A DNA stretch of 64,000 nucleotides from Diphasiastrum complanatum (lineage: Eukaryota; Streptophyta; Lycopodiopsida; Lycopodiales; Lycopodiaceae): NCBI GenBank assembly GCA_029204225.1, contig CM055108.1:24697670-24761669 (forward strand). Direction: 5' to 3'. Of this stretch, positions 49,816-58,937 are shown one piece after another (within the stretch, counting starts at the first letter, position 1; each line of letters opens with the position of its first letter). A program made the position numbers and the translations under genes. Under the pieces are notes generated by a model, which was not told the origin of the DNA, made no database searches, and saw only the letters and a list, made by a program, of their open reading frames with translations.

Positions 49816-50858
49816 AACCAACATCCCTGTCAAATGTACTCTCCACTTCTGCAGCAATATTTCCATTTACGATCCATACGCAGTGCTAGTTAGCCCATTT
49901 CCAGCAAGGCTCTGGTTTTAGGCCACGCATTTTGCCGCAAATTTGTCCCGTTATGGGGTTCGTATATCGCACAGGGAGCAGTGTAGAAAGAAACTTCTAT
50001 CCAAAATCAGTCCATTGGCAGGTCCTGTAGAAATCTGTCATTCCCACAAGGTTAATATTTCTATTTCATTCAGTTCATTGTACAATATCAGCATCTGCTG
50101 TCCTTGTCGGACTTTATATCATTCGGAACTTTGAATCCACCAGAAAATTTTTTCTGGATACAGATCCAGATCAATTTTTCTTCAGTCATGTGGCTGGTGA
50201 GATTTCCAGAATTCTTTGCTGAAGCTAAAGTCATTATGTGAATAGCTGGCAGTTATTATGTGGGAAGCATCAGGACGTCATTGGTGTACAGATAACAGAA
50301 CTTTCGGGATACAATCACAAATTCTTCTACTTGTGAATGCTAATTGACTTTGACTTGACTTTGTTGAGAATGTTAAAATCTGAATGCCATACAAACTGTA
50401 CAGTCATTCATTATGGATACACATAGATGCATTGTGTTGTTTGTAAAGTTTAGACTTGGATATTGAAATGCCGATTATTCTAGACATTAATGGTGTAACT
50501 GAAAACCGTCCTGTAAAGGAAAGATCCTCTGTGACAGATTATCGTAGAACTAGCATGATCGACATCATTTTAAAGCATGGAGCCTCCTTGACAGATCACC
50601 CAACTCATCATGATAGTTGTGCTACCCTCCACACACATGCATTGAGAACTCCATGTAAGCTGAATAGATTTCTTCCAATGACAACCTTGATCCTTATGTG
50701 ACTGACTTTAGCAATGCTTAAATGTATGGCGTACTTGTGTCTTCACAAAGGGGAATAGATTGTTATTGTCCAAGGCTCCTCGAGAGTAACTCCTTGCATT
50801 CTTACACTTCATGGTCTTGCCATTGAATCTTAATTGAAAATGTTGACAATTATCCACT
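49816..50858. other. 3' flank of the kinase gene, no gene seen
   Basis: This is probably 3' UTR followed by intergenic DNA. The 81-aa ORF at 50456-50701 is not recognised. Confidence 0.4.
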
Positions 50859-51283
50859 CATTAGGGAAAACCTCAACTCAAAAAGGGCCCTATAAAAAAC
50901 TCGAACTTAGTGAGAGAATCATTAGAGAGAGAAAGTAAAAACGGCAAGATTTGTTGTTGTTTTTCTAGTTTCCAGTGCTGCCCGTCGTCTAACTGGTGTG
51001 GTTAACTCATTACAACTCAAACAAAATAAACACGCCGCCTAAGCACACAGTCGACTAAGCACACGCCGCCTAAGCACACCAAAAAGCTTTTATTCACGCT
51101 CTCAAGAAGATATCAGTAGCGGGAGGAGGAGAGGATAATTTTTTGGTGTTCACTCCAAAAATCTTTGAAAACATTTGAAAGGTAGGTTATATAACATGCA
51201 TGTTTAATGATTTACAAGCTTGTTTTGGTTTCGTGTAAATCGTTTTTCTCGTTACATGATTTAGTTTGTTTGATTTTGAAATA

Positions 51284-53952
51284 ATGGAAAAGTTTGATCT
51301 TCATATTGTGCTCCCACTTGATTGTGCTCCAATTTATAAGAAAAACACCAAAGCTGGTCAGATTAATGAGACTTGTAAGAAAGAACTTAGAGAAAAAAAT
51401 TGTAGAAATATTGATTTGTGGACAGTTGGATCAATTTATCCCAAAGATCCAAGTACAGGATGTTTTCTGATGTTCAAACTACTGGCCAATTATTGAATTT
51501 TGTGTGTAATGGACATAGTGGATTGTTGGGATACTGTCAAAAGTTGAGCCAATACGGGATGTGTGAAGCAATGAAGCGAACACAAGTATTGGAGTATTTG
51601 TTGAATCAAACAAACAATGAGAAGGCAATACTTCAAGAAAATTTGCACAAACAAATATACGAGAATACGACATTGAGCTCCAATATATCAAAATTGAAAA
51701 CTATTGTTACTGAAATATCCAATCAAGTTATGTTGAGAGACGTTGAAAATTTTAAGAGAGAAATCTTGAGTGCTATTGCTGAAGGCGAAGTTCTCAGGAG
51801 AAAATTAAATATAAGAAAACGCAAACGACTTCCAAAAAAAGACATAGATGATCTGTCTTCAAGAAGTGGAAACAAGAAAAAAAGGATTCAAGCATTCAAG
51901 TAAGTATTAATTAAAAGAGCAAATGACACGCTTGCTAAGTTTTATGTGCTTGTTTTTCTAATCCTTGCTAATTTAATTATTTATTATGTCTTGCAGATCA
52001 TCTTTGGTGGCGAGAGAACATTATAAAGGTTCTACGAGTATTGGAAAATCTTTGGGTTCCATATTGTCATCAAAAACTACAAAAAAAATGTTAAAGAATT
52101 CTCATTATGACAGGATTAAGAATGATATTGTTGTAGTGAATATACAGAGCATTCAACATGTCTTGGATGCAAGAGTTATCCAAGGAGCATGTGATGATTC
52201 AGGAATTAGTCGTAAAGCATATACTTTTGTTTAAAATTGTACAGGAAGCCTTTGCACACGTGAAGATTCGAAAGCTACCTCTTCCTCGTCCATTTAGAGT
52301 AAAAAAAACAAGATATTGTCTTAATGAGAGTATGACTATGCTTATAGGTGAACCATTTCATATCAAGAAATTGTATACATGTGAGAGTGAAACATTGGAA
52401 TACAATGAGTACAACAATTTATTTTTGGATATTAACAAAGTAGTGGCATACATGATTAAATATTACAAAATATTTGAAAGAGAAGTCCAAGGAAAATTGA
52501 TATTGGTTATTAAACTTGATGAGTCTGAAATTGTTAAGGGACAAAAATTGGAACGGGTAAGTATCACCTTTATAAACAGAGCATTGAACAATACTGAAAA
52601 TGATGCAGATGATTCATCATTTAGTGTTCAATCAAAGAGTGAAATCTGGTGGTTAGCAGCATTTCAGGTATATTTTAATTTTACTTATTATTGTATTTTA
52701 TCACCGAAGTTGCTAATGAAATGTTCGTAACTTTGTATGTGTTTGTTACTTTTCATGTTTTAAAAGAAGACCACGCTATCTTGTCGTGGATTTTTTCGAC
52801 ATCAAATTATGCGAAGTTTATTGAAGAGCACATGGGTGGAAACAAAATATACGTGCCAAACTATGGCACGTTTCAAATTTTATGGCATCTTGCAAGTGAT
52901 TTAAAGACACGGAAATGTATGTATAATGTTTCGCATGGGGCAAATACTAAACATCCTTGTTTGTATTGTATGAAGAATTGTAAAGACTTGAATTTGACAA
53001 GATCAAGAGTTGGTCCAACAAGAGATCGAGAGGATCCGAACTTTAGACCTGTGTTGGCAATTCCATTGATCAATGTTCACATATGCACATTGCATGCTGA
53101 GGTACGAATTATTGAAAAATTGATTTACAATCATATTTTGTATGTCTAGAATACCAAACCTGAATCGGCCTCTAAAATTGGAGATTAGAACAAGTACTTT
53201 CAAAAGCAGGTTTGCACAAAGGGGAATGTAAAAATAAAATAAAAAAGTGAAAAACTATTGGGTAAATCAGGGAACGTTCCAAACAAGCCATCTGTTGGAG
53301 GTGCAAAAGCTAGAAGGTTTTTATCCAATCACATTGGAAAGTCTTCTACCGTGACATACAATGTTTGGAAAGACGTCGTTGCAGCATCAAAAGATTTTGA
53401 AGAGAGGGGCAACACAAGATTAAAAAAAAACTGCAGTATGACAAAATCTCGACAATTTGATTGGCATATTGCGAAAAGAAAAGTTATCTGAAATCGACAT
53501 TGCAAATTTACAAAAGTATTGTGAGATATTTGTCAAATCGGTAGCAGAATGTTGGGGAGAGGATCATGTTACACACTATATGGTAATTCAGTATTTGTTT
53601 TTGTGCAAAAATTGTTCTACAACGTCATATATTTGATTTTTGATATATGTATTTTACTGGTTGCAGCATATTCTATTACTTTACACCACATTTTTTACAA
53701 AAGAATATGGCAAGTATGAGCATATGGTCTTCTCAAGGTATGGAGAAATCGCATCGGCAAGCAAGAGGAGCTTTTCATCGAACAACCAACCATGGAGGAT
53801 ATAATTCAAAGAGATGCTACTTATATCAATTATTTCAATGGTTCTACAGAAGAGCACAATTTAGATATCAAATCAAATATTCAACAAATCTCATTTCATT
53901 CAAAAAGACATTTCAACATCTAAGAAGAAATAGTTCAACTTCATCATCGTAA
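51284..53952 (+). pseudogene. Degenerate DDE-type transposase-like gene of unassigned superfamily
   Basis: Coding segments alternate frame: 51284-51480, about 51470-51906, 51997-52226, 52240-52670, 52763-53150, 53258-53580 and 53665-53950. Some breaks are introns (CAA/GTAAGT at 51907 to TTGCAG at about 51996); others are frameshifts (near 51470 and 52230) or a TAG near 53147. Features in order: a leucine-rich coil (about 51600-51720); basic RKRKRLPKKD; a candidate first acidic residue in VIKLDESEIVKGQ (about 52510) before a beta-strand-like VSITFI; WHLASDLKT; a CxxC insert in HPCLYCMKNC (about 52951-52980); and a candidate terminal acidic residue in QGMEKSHRQARGAFHR (about 53737). This spacing is like RNase H-fold transposases with a Cys-rich insert. 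I cannot assign a superfamily, and this copy is unlikely to be active. Confidence 0.55.
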
Positions 53953-53971
53953 TAGAAAAACAATTAAAACA

Positions 53972-54403
53972 TTACATATCTTCATCGGTATCAAAGGTCA
54001 GCTGAGCAGTATGCTCATGAAGAAATTGTCTCCTCTCATATGGATCCAGATGCTCAATTGATCTTCTTTTGCTCAACTCTATGTAACTTGCGTACACTAC
54101 TAAAGCATATGATCTTTTGGGTACATTTTTAGAAACATAACCCAATATTTTTATAGCTATATCCCTCTTCACAAAAATGATTTTGTATGTATTGTTAGGA
54201 TATCTATGTCCATCACAAAAATAGGACAATGCCTTTATTGCCATTACTATAGTTCCTGCTTGTGAATAAAAGTTGTCATGTTGAATACAAATTTCATTTT
54301 GTACAAAGTATTTCAAGTAATGGCACAATGTTGAATCCTTATGGCCAACAACACCTCGGGCACCGCCTCTTCTCATAGCAAAATCATCAACTTCAATTGT
54401 GTC
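53972..54403 (-). CDS. Unrecognised 143-residue terminal exon on the opposite strand
   Basis: The open frame reads DTIEVDDFAMRRGGARGVVG to a stop at 53972, directly after a consensus acceptor (TGTTGCAG, ending at 54404), so it is probably the last exon of a minus-strand gene. The product is mixed alpha/beta in character with several Tyr/Lys-rich stretches and an acidic end (LTFDTDEDM). I recognise no domain. It ends only about 20 bp from the transposase coding end, convergently, and is divergent from the H3-like gene with the repeat-rich region between, as expected for a second gene of the same element. Upstream exons were not found. Confidence 0.45.
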   Translation of the reverse strand, partial: DTIEVDDFAMRRGGARGVVGHKDSTLCHYLKYFVQNEICIQHDNFYSQAGTIVMAIKALSYFCDGHRYPNNTYKIIFVKRDIAIKILGYVSKNVPKRSYALVVYASYIELSKRRSIEHLDPYERRQFLHEHTAQLTFDTDEDM

Positions 54404-54440
54404 CTGCAACATAAATACGGAAATTTGTAATCAATTAAAC

Positions 54441-54515
54441 GATATCGCAGGCACGCGAGGGAGTGCTGGCAAATAAAATCAAAAGCAGTAGACTCGCGTG
54501 GTTGCGATATTGCCT
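54441..54515. repeat. Inverted repeat of a GATATCGCA-CCACGCGAG motif
   Basis: The left arm CGATATCGCAGGCACGCGAG (from 54441) and right arm (about 54494-54515; reverse complement CAATATCGCAACCACGCGAG) form an inverted pair around about 33 bases. Related direct copies occur at about 54968 (GATATCGAGCCACGC) and 55051 (GATATCGGAGCCACGCGAGG) in the leader of the H3-like gene. Confidence 0.75.
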
Positions 54516-54690
54516 TCAAGATCTCCAAATAACAAAACGTTTTATGACAGTGTTTAGCCTTTATATAGATCTCGCAGATTCATCGTAGCCGTTCGGAAAT
54601 CACCGGTAGATACGCAACACTTCTGAGATACGTCAATTCCTGTAATGTGTGCGAAGCATTTATGTGCAATGTTGACCAAATCCATAGGTG

Positions 54691-54850
54691 ACACGCGTGT
54701 GGCTGAAAATCGGACACGTGTATCCGCACGTGTGGAGTAACCATTAGTAAAACACATGAATCAGAAATTGGCACGTGTGGTCGAAAATCGGACACGTATA
54801 TTAGCACGTGTGGAGCAATCTTTAATAGAACACACCAATCAAAAACACGT
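54691..54850 (+). promoter_or_regulatory. Two ~80-bp tandem repeats rich in CACGTG (G-box) cores
   Basis: Unit 1 (54691-54770) and unit 2 (54771-54850) share GTGTGG, TGAAAATCGGACACGT, GCACGTGTGGAG and ACACA blocks in the same order. They contain CACGTG cores at about 54715, 54727, 54772, 54804 and 54846, plus an ACACGCGTGT. CACGTG is the plant G-box bound by bHLH and bZIP factors. The array lies 37 bp upstream of a TATA box and between divergent ORFs, so it is probably an enhancer or promoter. Confidence 0.65.
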
Positions 54851-54886
54851 GGCGCTTTTTCATTTAATGCATAAAAAATCTCTCTC

Positions 54887-54893
54887 TATATAA
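54887..54893 (+). promoter_or_regulatory. TATA box of the histone H3-like gene
   Basis: TATATAAG preceded by CTCTCTC and followed by AGCAGAGACC fits a plant core promoter. It lies 242 bp upstream of the MARTKQ ATG, leaving a leader of about 200 bases. Confidence 0.65.
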
Positions 54894-55128
54894 GCAGAGA
54901 CCGCGATTAAAAAACATTTGCTTATCAGATTCGTGAATCGTTCCTTGCTTTCTGTCGCCCAAACTGGATATCGAGCCACGCAACCTTCTACATTCTTTCT
55001 GAGAGGCTTGGTCCCTGCTCGCGCCCCTGTGATATTGGAATCTCTTGGACTGATATCGGAGCCACGCGAGGATCTGCATACAATTAATTCATCTACGACC
55101 TACTCGCATGTCTGCGATATCAGAAGAA

Positions 55129-55776
55129 ATGGCAAGGACTAAACAGACCGCGCGTCCAAAATCTATTGTCCCGTCTGCTGGTCAACCTACATCATCCTTG
55201 CATCCTGCAACTGCTCGACCTCGTGCTAGGAGGACTGGCAGAAAACCCTGCCCATGGCTCAAAGATATCAGGAGGTTACAGAAGTCCACCAACGTTCTGA
55301 TACCGAAAGCTCACTTCAATAGAACAGTGAGGGATGTGACGAGATCTTTATTCGTGGCGGTGAGATGGTGCGTGACTGCCATTGAAGCTTTGCATACAAC
55401 CTATAAAGATTATCAAATTAGGTTTTTTGAGGACATTGTGCTTGCTGTTGTACATGCAAAGCGGGTGACTATCATGCCCAAAGATATGGAGCTTGTGTTC
55501 AGGCTGAGAAATCAGTACGAGTTGGTGTTCAAGGCACCTCCACCTCCCCGACCCGCTCCCAGGGTTAGACCCCCTTATCAGAGGAAAAGAAAGCAGTCAA
55601 GGCCAGTGAGGTCAGGAACCAGGGCCAAAAAAAGCCAAATCAAGCTAGTCGAAGACCGGCCAACTCATGATCAAGCTGGGTCGTCTAGGGGGGAAGCTGA
55701 AGAATCCCCCTCTCCTCCCCCTCCGCCTAAAAGAAGATTACTACTATCAAATGAGACCGAGCAGATGATAGGCTAG
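55129..55776 (+). CDS. Histone H3-like protein with basic, proline-rich C-terminal extension
   Basis: The 215-aa ORF starts with MARTKQTAR, identical to the H3 N-terminus; an upstream in-frame ATG at 55108 would add seven residues and is less likely. The fold region (about residues 42-127) aligns with H3: LKDIRRLQKSTNVLIP (alpha-N), FNRTVRDV (alpha-1), then FFED and VVHAKRVTIMPKD (alpha-2 end, loop 2 and alpha-3). From alpha-1 to the FED motif it has the same length as canonical H3 (40 residues), so loop 1 is not extended as in many CENH3 proteins, although an RW pair there resembles CENH3. The tail has Lys only at mature positions 4, 10 and 38; the ARKS motif around K9 reads ARPKS, and there is no K27 equivalent. 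A tail of about 88 residues follows (proline runs, KRKQSRP, PPKRRLLL), unlike any H3 I know. The ORF is visibly more GC-rich than its flanks. It ends at a TAG, after which the same frame continues into a protease. Confidence 0.85.
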   Translation: MARTKQTARPKSIVPSAGQPTSSLHPATARPRARRTGRKPCPWLKDIRRLQKSTNVLIPKAHFNRTVRDVTRSLFVAVRWCVTAIEALHTTYKDYQIRFFEDIVLAVVHAKRVTIMPKDMELVFRLRNQYELVFKAPPPPRPAPRVRPPYQRKRKQSRPVRSGTRAKKSQIKLVEDRPTHDQAGSSRGEAEESPSPPPPPKRRLLLSNETEQMIG

Positions 55777-57034
55777 ACCCAATTGATTCTTGATACACTT
55801 AAAGTTCAAGAGGGTCTTCATGTCACTCCTGGTCTAAATTTTTTGCTAGATTACTCTTTTGATAGTGACCAGTCTTTGGATGTGCCCAAACGCACCACAG
55901 AGGATCTGGATAGATATATCACAAAATCAATTGCTCTCTTTCCTGAAAGCCCATCTCAATCAATGGGAACTGTATATAGAAATTTAGTTGTTCAATATCC
56001 GGTCGATCCCCTACTGACAATTTGTGATTCTGAACGATATATAATTTTTGACCAGTACATAGCTAAAAAAATAGATAAATTAGGTGGTCACTTTGTATTC
56101 AATATATATTCGGCCTCATATATGAATTATTTTAATCTCGTTATCTGTAAGGAATTAATGAATAAGTCTTCGGACCTCACAGACCAATTGTTGAAGCTGT
56201 ACTCAATTATTGGATTCAGTTGTACAAAAGCGACAGTATTCCAGGTGTTTTTGTGCTTTACTCAATTTTTTTGTCACTTGCTTAAGGACAAGCAATCAGC
56301 TTCATCATGTTTACGACCCATGCCAAGCGATACCGAAATTTTTGTTGTACCATATTGTCAAAAGTATGTATTGTTTAATTTGAATTGTATGTATTGTTTT
56401 ATTATATGCTTTATTTGTATTTTTTCCATTTACATATCATTGACTATTTGGTTGATTTCAGTCATCACTGGTCTGTACATATGATATCACTAAGAGTGGA
56501 TGAAGCCGGTTTGTGCAATCCAAGGGTGCTGAGAATGAACTCTTTGAGATCAACACACCTCAATGTCGACATTGAGATGTACAAAAGCATGATCATATAT
56601 TTTCCAACGAAGGCCCTGCGTGTAGCAAAGCACGTAGAGATAATAGACGCACAGGTAACCAATTTTTCAATTACTTTTCTCGTGATGCAAATTGCCATAT
56701 AAAAAAATGTGAAACTAACATTCTGCATTTTGATTCTCAGTCCTCTCAACAAGTTGACTCATTCAGTTGTGGCTGGTATACCATTTAAAATGTAAAATGC
56801 TTTATGGAATGGTTCATCAGCCAAGGTGAAAATGTCGATATACGTCAGGTAATTTGAGTTTGGATGTACACTGATTTATTTATATGATTTTTTGTTTTTG
56901 TTTATTCGTCTAACTTGTCTATTGTTGATGATTTGCAGTTCACCTGTCCAAAATTCACACAAAATGACATATTTGAATTTCGACAAGAGATGATTAAGAT
57001 TCTAAAATGGATTGACCTCCCTTTGAAACTTTGA
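55777..57034 (+). pseudogene. C48 (Ulp1/SUMO-protease-like) domain, in frame with the H3-like ORF
   Basis: Exons 55777-56363, 56462-56654, 56741-56848 and 56939-57034 join in phase with GT-AG introns. The second exon begins QNHHWSVHMISL (catalytic His before Trp, as in Ulp1). MNSLRSTH sits where the family has a DSL block, so the usual catalytic Asp appears as Asn. The third exon reads SSQQVDSFSCGWYTI, the Gln oxyanion-hole residue and Cys-Gly catalytic box. A TAA follows Ile at about 56786, but the frame then continues (NVKCFMEWFISQGENVDIRQ, then FTCPKF) to TGA at 57034. The first exon has no stop between the H3-like TAG (55774-55776) and its donor, and there is no good ATG after that TAG. 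Ulp1-like proteases occur in several plant DNA transposons. This copy is probably inactive. Confidence 0.75.
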
Positions 57035-57706
57035 GCTCTAAAATTCTTCCTTTCCAAAAGTTTCTGTAATCCATATTTGATCTCTTTCTTTTGCGAAATG
57101 CACCTTTTGATGAGGGATGCATCACAACCCATTGAAACTTTTGGTATGTGCATGGTATCCATAACCCTTCAGAATCTCTTGCATTACAGATAGTGACTGA
57201 ATTGATTGTACTACGTGGTCTTCGATTGCAAGCAGCCATTGCATAACAGTGCACGATACAAAACGATTGATAATGAACATGCAAGATACAAAACGATTGA
57301 TAATGTACAAAATGATTGATAACTTCAGTTAGTTGAACCATCCATGCAAGTTAGTTTAACTTCAGTTAGTTAAAATCGGGCAGTCTTTTGCCGATGGGCA
57401 ACAATATATTATCCAATCACATATCTAGACTCTGCTCGGCGGGAGTTTTGAACTAGCTAAAAATATGCCCGAGAAATTGTAAAAAAAAATTGTCCGACAA
57501 ACACCATTACGGTCCTGCACACATGTAGAAATATTATTGGGACATGTGGACGTCGAATAGTTGAAAAGTAAAAAAAAAAGTATCTTTACAAAGGGCCCTT
57601 ATAATGCCTGGACCTCCCCTAATGTACGTGAAAAGTCTCTTTGGTTTGATGGGTTTGCTTCTAGATTTTTAGGCATTGCAGCAATGCTTTTTTGCTAACT
57701 CATAGA
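57035..57706. other. 3' region of the composite element, with short tandem repeats
   Basis: At 57263-57322 a GATACAAAACGATTGATAAT-type unit is repeated about three times with decay, followed by a duplicated AACTTCAGTTAGTT (about 57321 and 57359). The minus-strand ORFs here (86, 115 and 62 aa) overlap these repeats and protease antisense and are not credible. Confidence 0.5.
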
Positions 57707-58254
57707 TGTTGGAAATGGTGAACTCAACAACCCTTTTCTGATAGTCTAAACCTATCGAACTATCCGACAATCTTGAACTATCGCGAATTCTTGAACTATC
57801 TGACAGTCTAGACCATTCGAACTACCGACAACTATCAAACCATTCGAACTATCGACAGCTATTAAACCTTTTGAACTATCGAATACTAAGCTTGGATGTC
57901 ATGAAGAGACAAAACCACACACTCAACCAAAACCCAGTTACAAGAGTTAACGCATAGTTAATTCGAAGTTTAGCATAAACTTTTCTTGTGATGATTAGCT
58001 TAAACTTTCTTGTAATTCCCTCGCTGGGAGTATATATCAAAGGACCGTAATCAAAACAAAATAGAGAAGTGTAAAAGAAGCAATAGAGTACTGTGTGTCG
58101 AACCGTAGACTCTATCTGTGTGTCGAACTGTCGACTCTATCTAATACAGAAAGGAAGTTTAAAGCACATTGTTCTATGAATTCTTGTGATTGTGATATTT
58201 TCTGTGATTCACATTAGTCTAGATCCTGTTTTCCACATTCACATTTCTACTACA
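57707..58254 (+). repeat. Copia 5' LTR (548 bp)
   Basis: It starts TGTTGGAAATGG, ends CTACTACA, and is followed by TGGTATCAGAG at 58255. Internal direct repeats include CGAACTATCGACA-type units (57720-57890) and GTGTGTCGAAC(C/T)GT-GACTCTATCT (about 58096-58142). Confidence 0.75.
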
Positions 58255-58900
58255 TGGTATCAGAGTAAGTTAATTAGATAAAAGATGGCTAGTGCAATTC
58301 AGATAAAGATCACGATAGTCTCGATGGCATGAATTATCGCATGTGGAAGTTCAAGGTAAAGACACTTCTCAAAGGCGAAGGGATCTGGTCTTCACAAATC
58401 TCACAGAGCCAAAATCTCTAGAGGGAGATCCAAGGAGGGTAGAATGGATAAGGAAAGATGAACGTGCATTGGTGATCATTGTATCTTCCATAATTGGGTA
58501 CATTCTTATGCTGATTGAAGACTATCAAGGCAACCATAATGCTTGGGAGAAGATGAACCAGAAACATGAAGTAAGAACAGATGCATCGATAATGCACCTC
58601 CACAATCAATTATAGTACTTGCGATGGGATGGAAATAATCTAGACCAACATGTAGAGAGGATCAAAACAATTTTTGCACGACTCTCTGCAGCTGGACAAG
58701 AGCATCAGTTCTCCGCACCCATCAACTAATGTACTTCATAAAATCTCTACCTTCATCCTACCATCTACTAAGAATGCTCATCTTGAGTTTGTCTGAAATG
58801 ACATTCGAGAGAGCAGGGGACTCCACCATCACAAGAAGCCTCAATTGATCATCTGCTTTTTCAAGATATTCTTGTTCATAATTGAGTAACAATTAATTCC
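58255..58900 (+). pseudogene. Copia gag remnant
   Basis: LDGMNYRMWKFKVKTLLKGEG occurs in one frame near 58320; after a shift, ERALVIIVSSI, NAWEKMNQKHEVRTDASIMHLHNQL and RWDGNNLDQHVERIKTIFARLSAAG follow. This is the UBN2/gag domain typical of copia. It has a TAG near 58613 and no protease or pol beyond about 58900. Confidence 0.82.
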
Positions 58901-58937
58901 ATTCTTCCTCCCAAAAAAATCATGAACATAAAGTGTA

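Larger units (their letters stand above)
50859..57624 (+). mobile_element. Candidate DNA transposon carrying transposase, histone H3-like and C48 protease genes
   Basis: The left end 50859-50891 and right end 57592-57624 are imperfect inverted repeats: CATTAGGG, a 17-base spacer, then AGGGCCCT, with identical spacing. Overall 21 of 33 positions match, and 8 of the 12 mismatches are transitions. Between them lie a DDE-type transposase-like gene, a minus-strand ORF, a promoter-like repeat region, an H3-like ORF and a Ulp1-like protease. I see no target-site duplication, so the exact ends are provisional. If the inverted repeats are spurious, the block could be two adjacent elements or a decayed transposon beside a host-derived H3 gene. 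Confidence 0.5.

Noticed and set aside
55108-55128. Upstream in-frame ATG adding MSAISEE to the H3-like protein
   Set aside because: The next ATG gives an exact H3 N-terminus (MARTKQTAR), which would be an odd coincidence if the upstream start were used.
55129-55776. The H3-like ORF as the host's ordinary centromeric histone CENH3
   Set aside because: Loop 1 is not extended, the C-terminal extension is unlike CENH3, and the same frame continues into a protease within a transposon-like block. It is not fully excluded.
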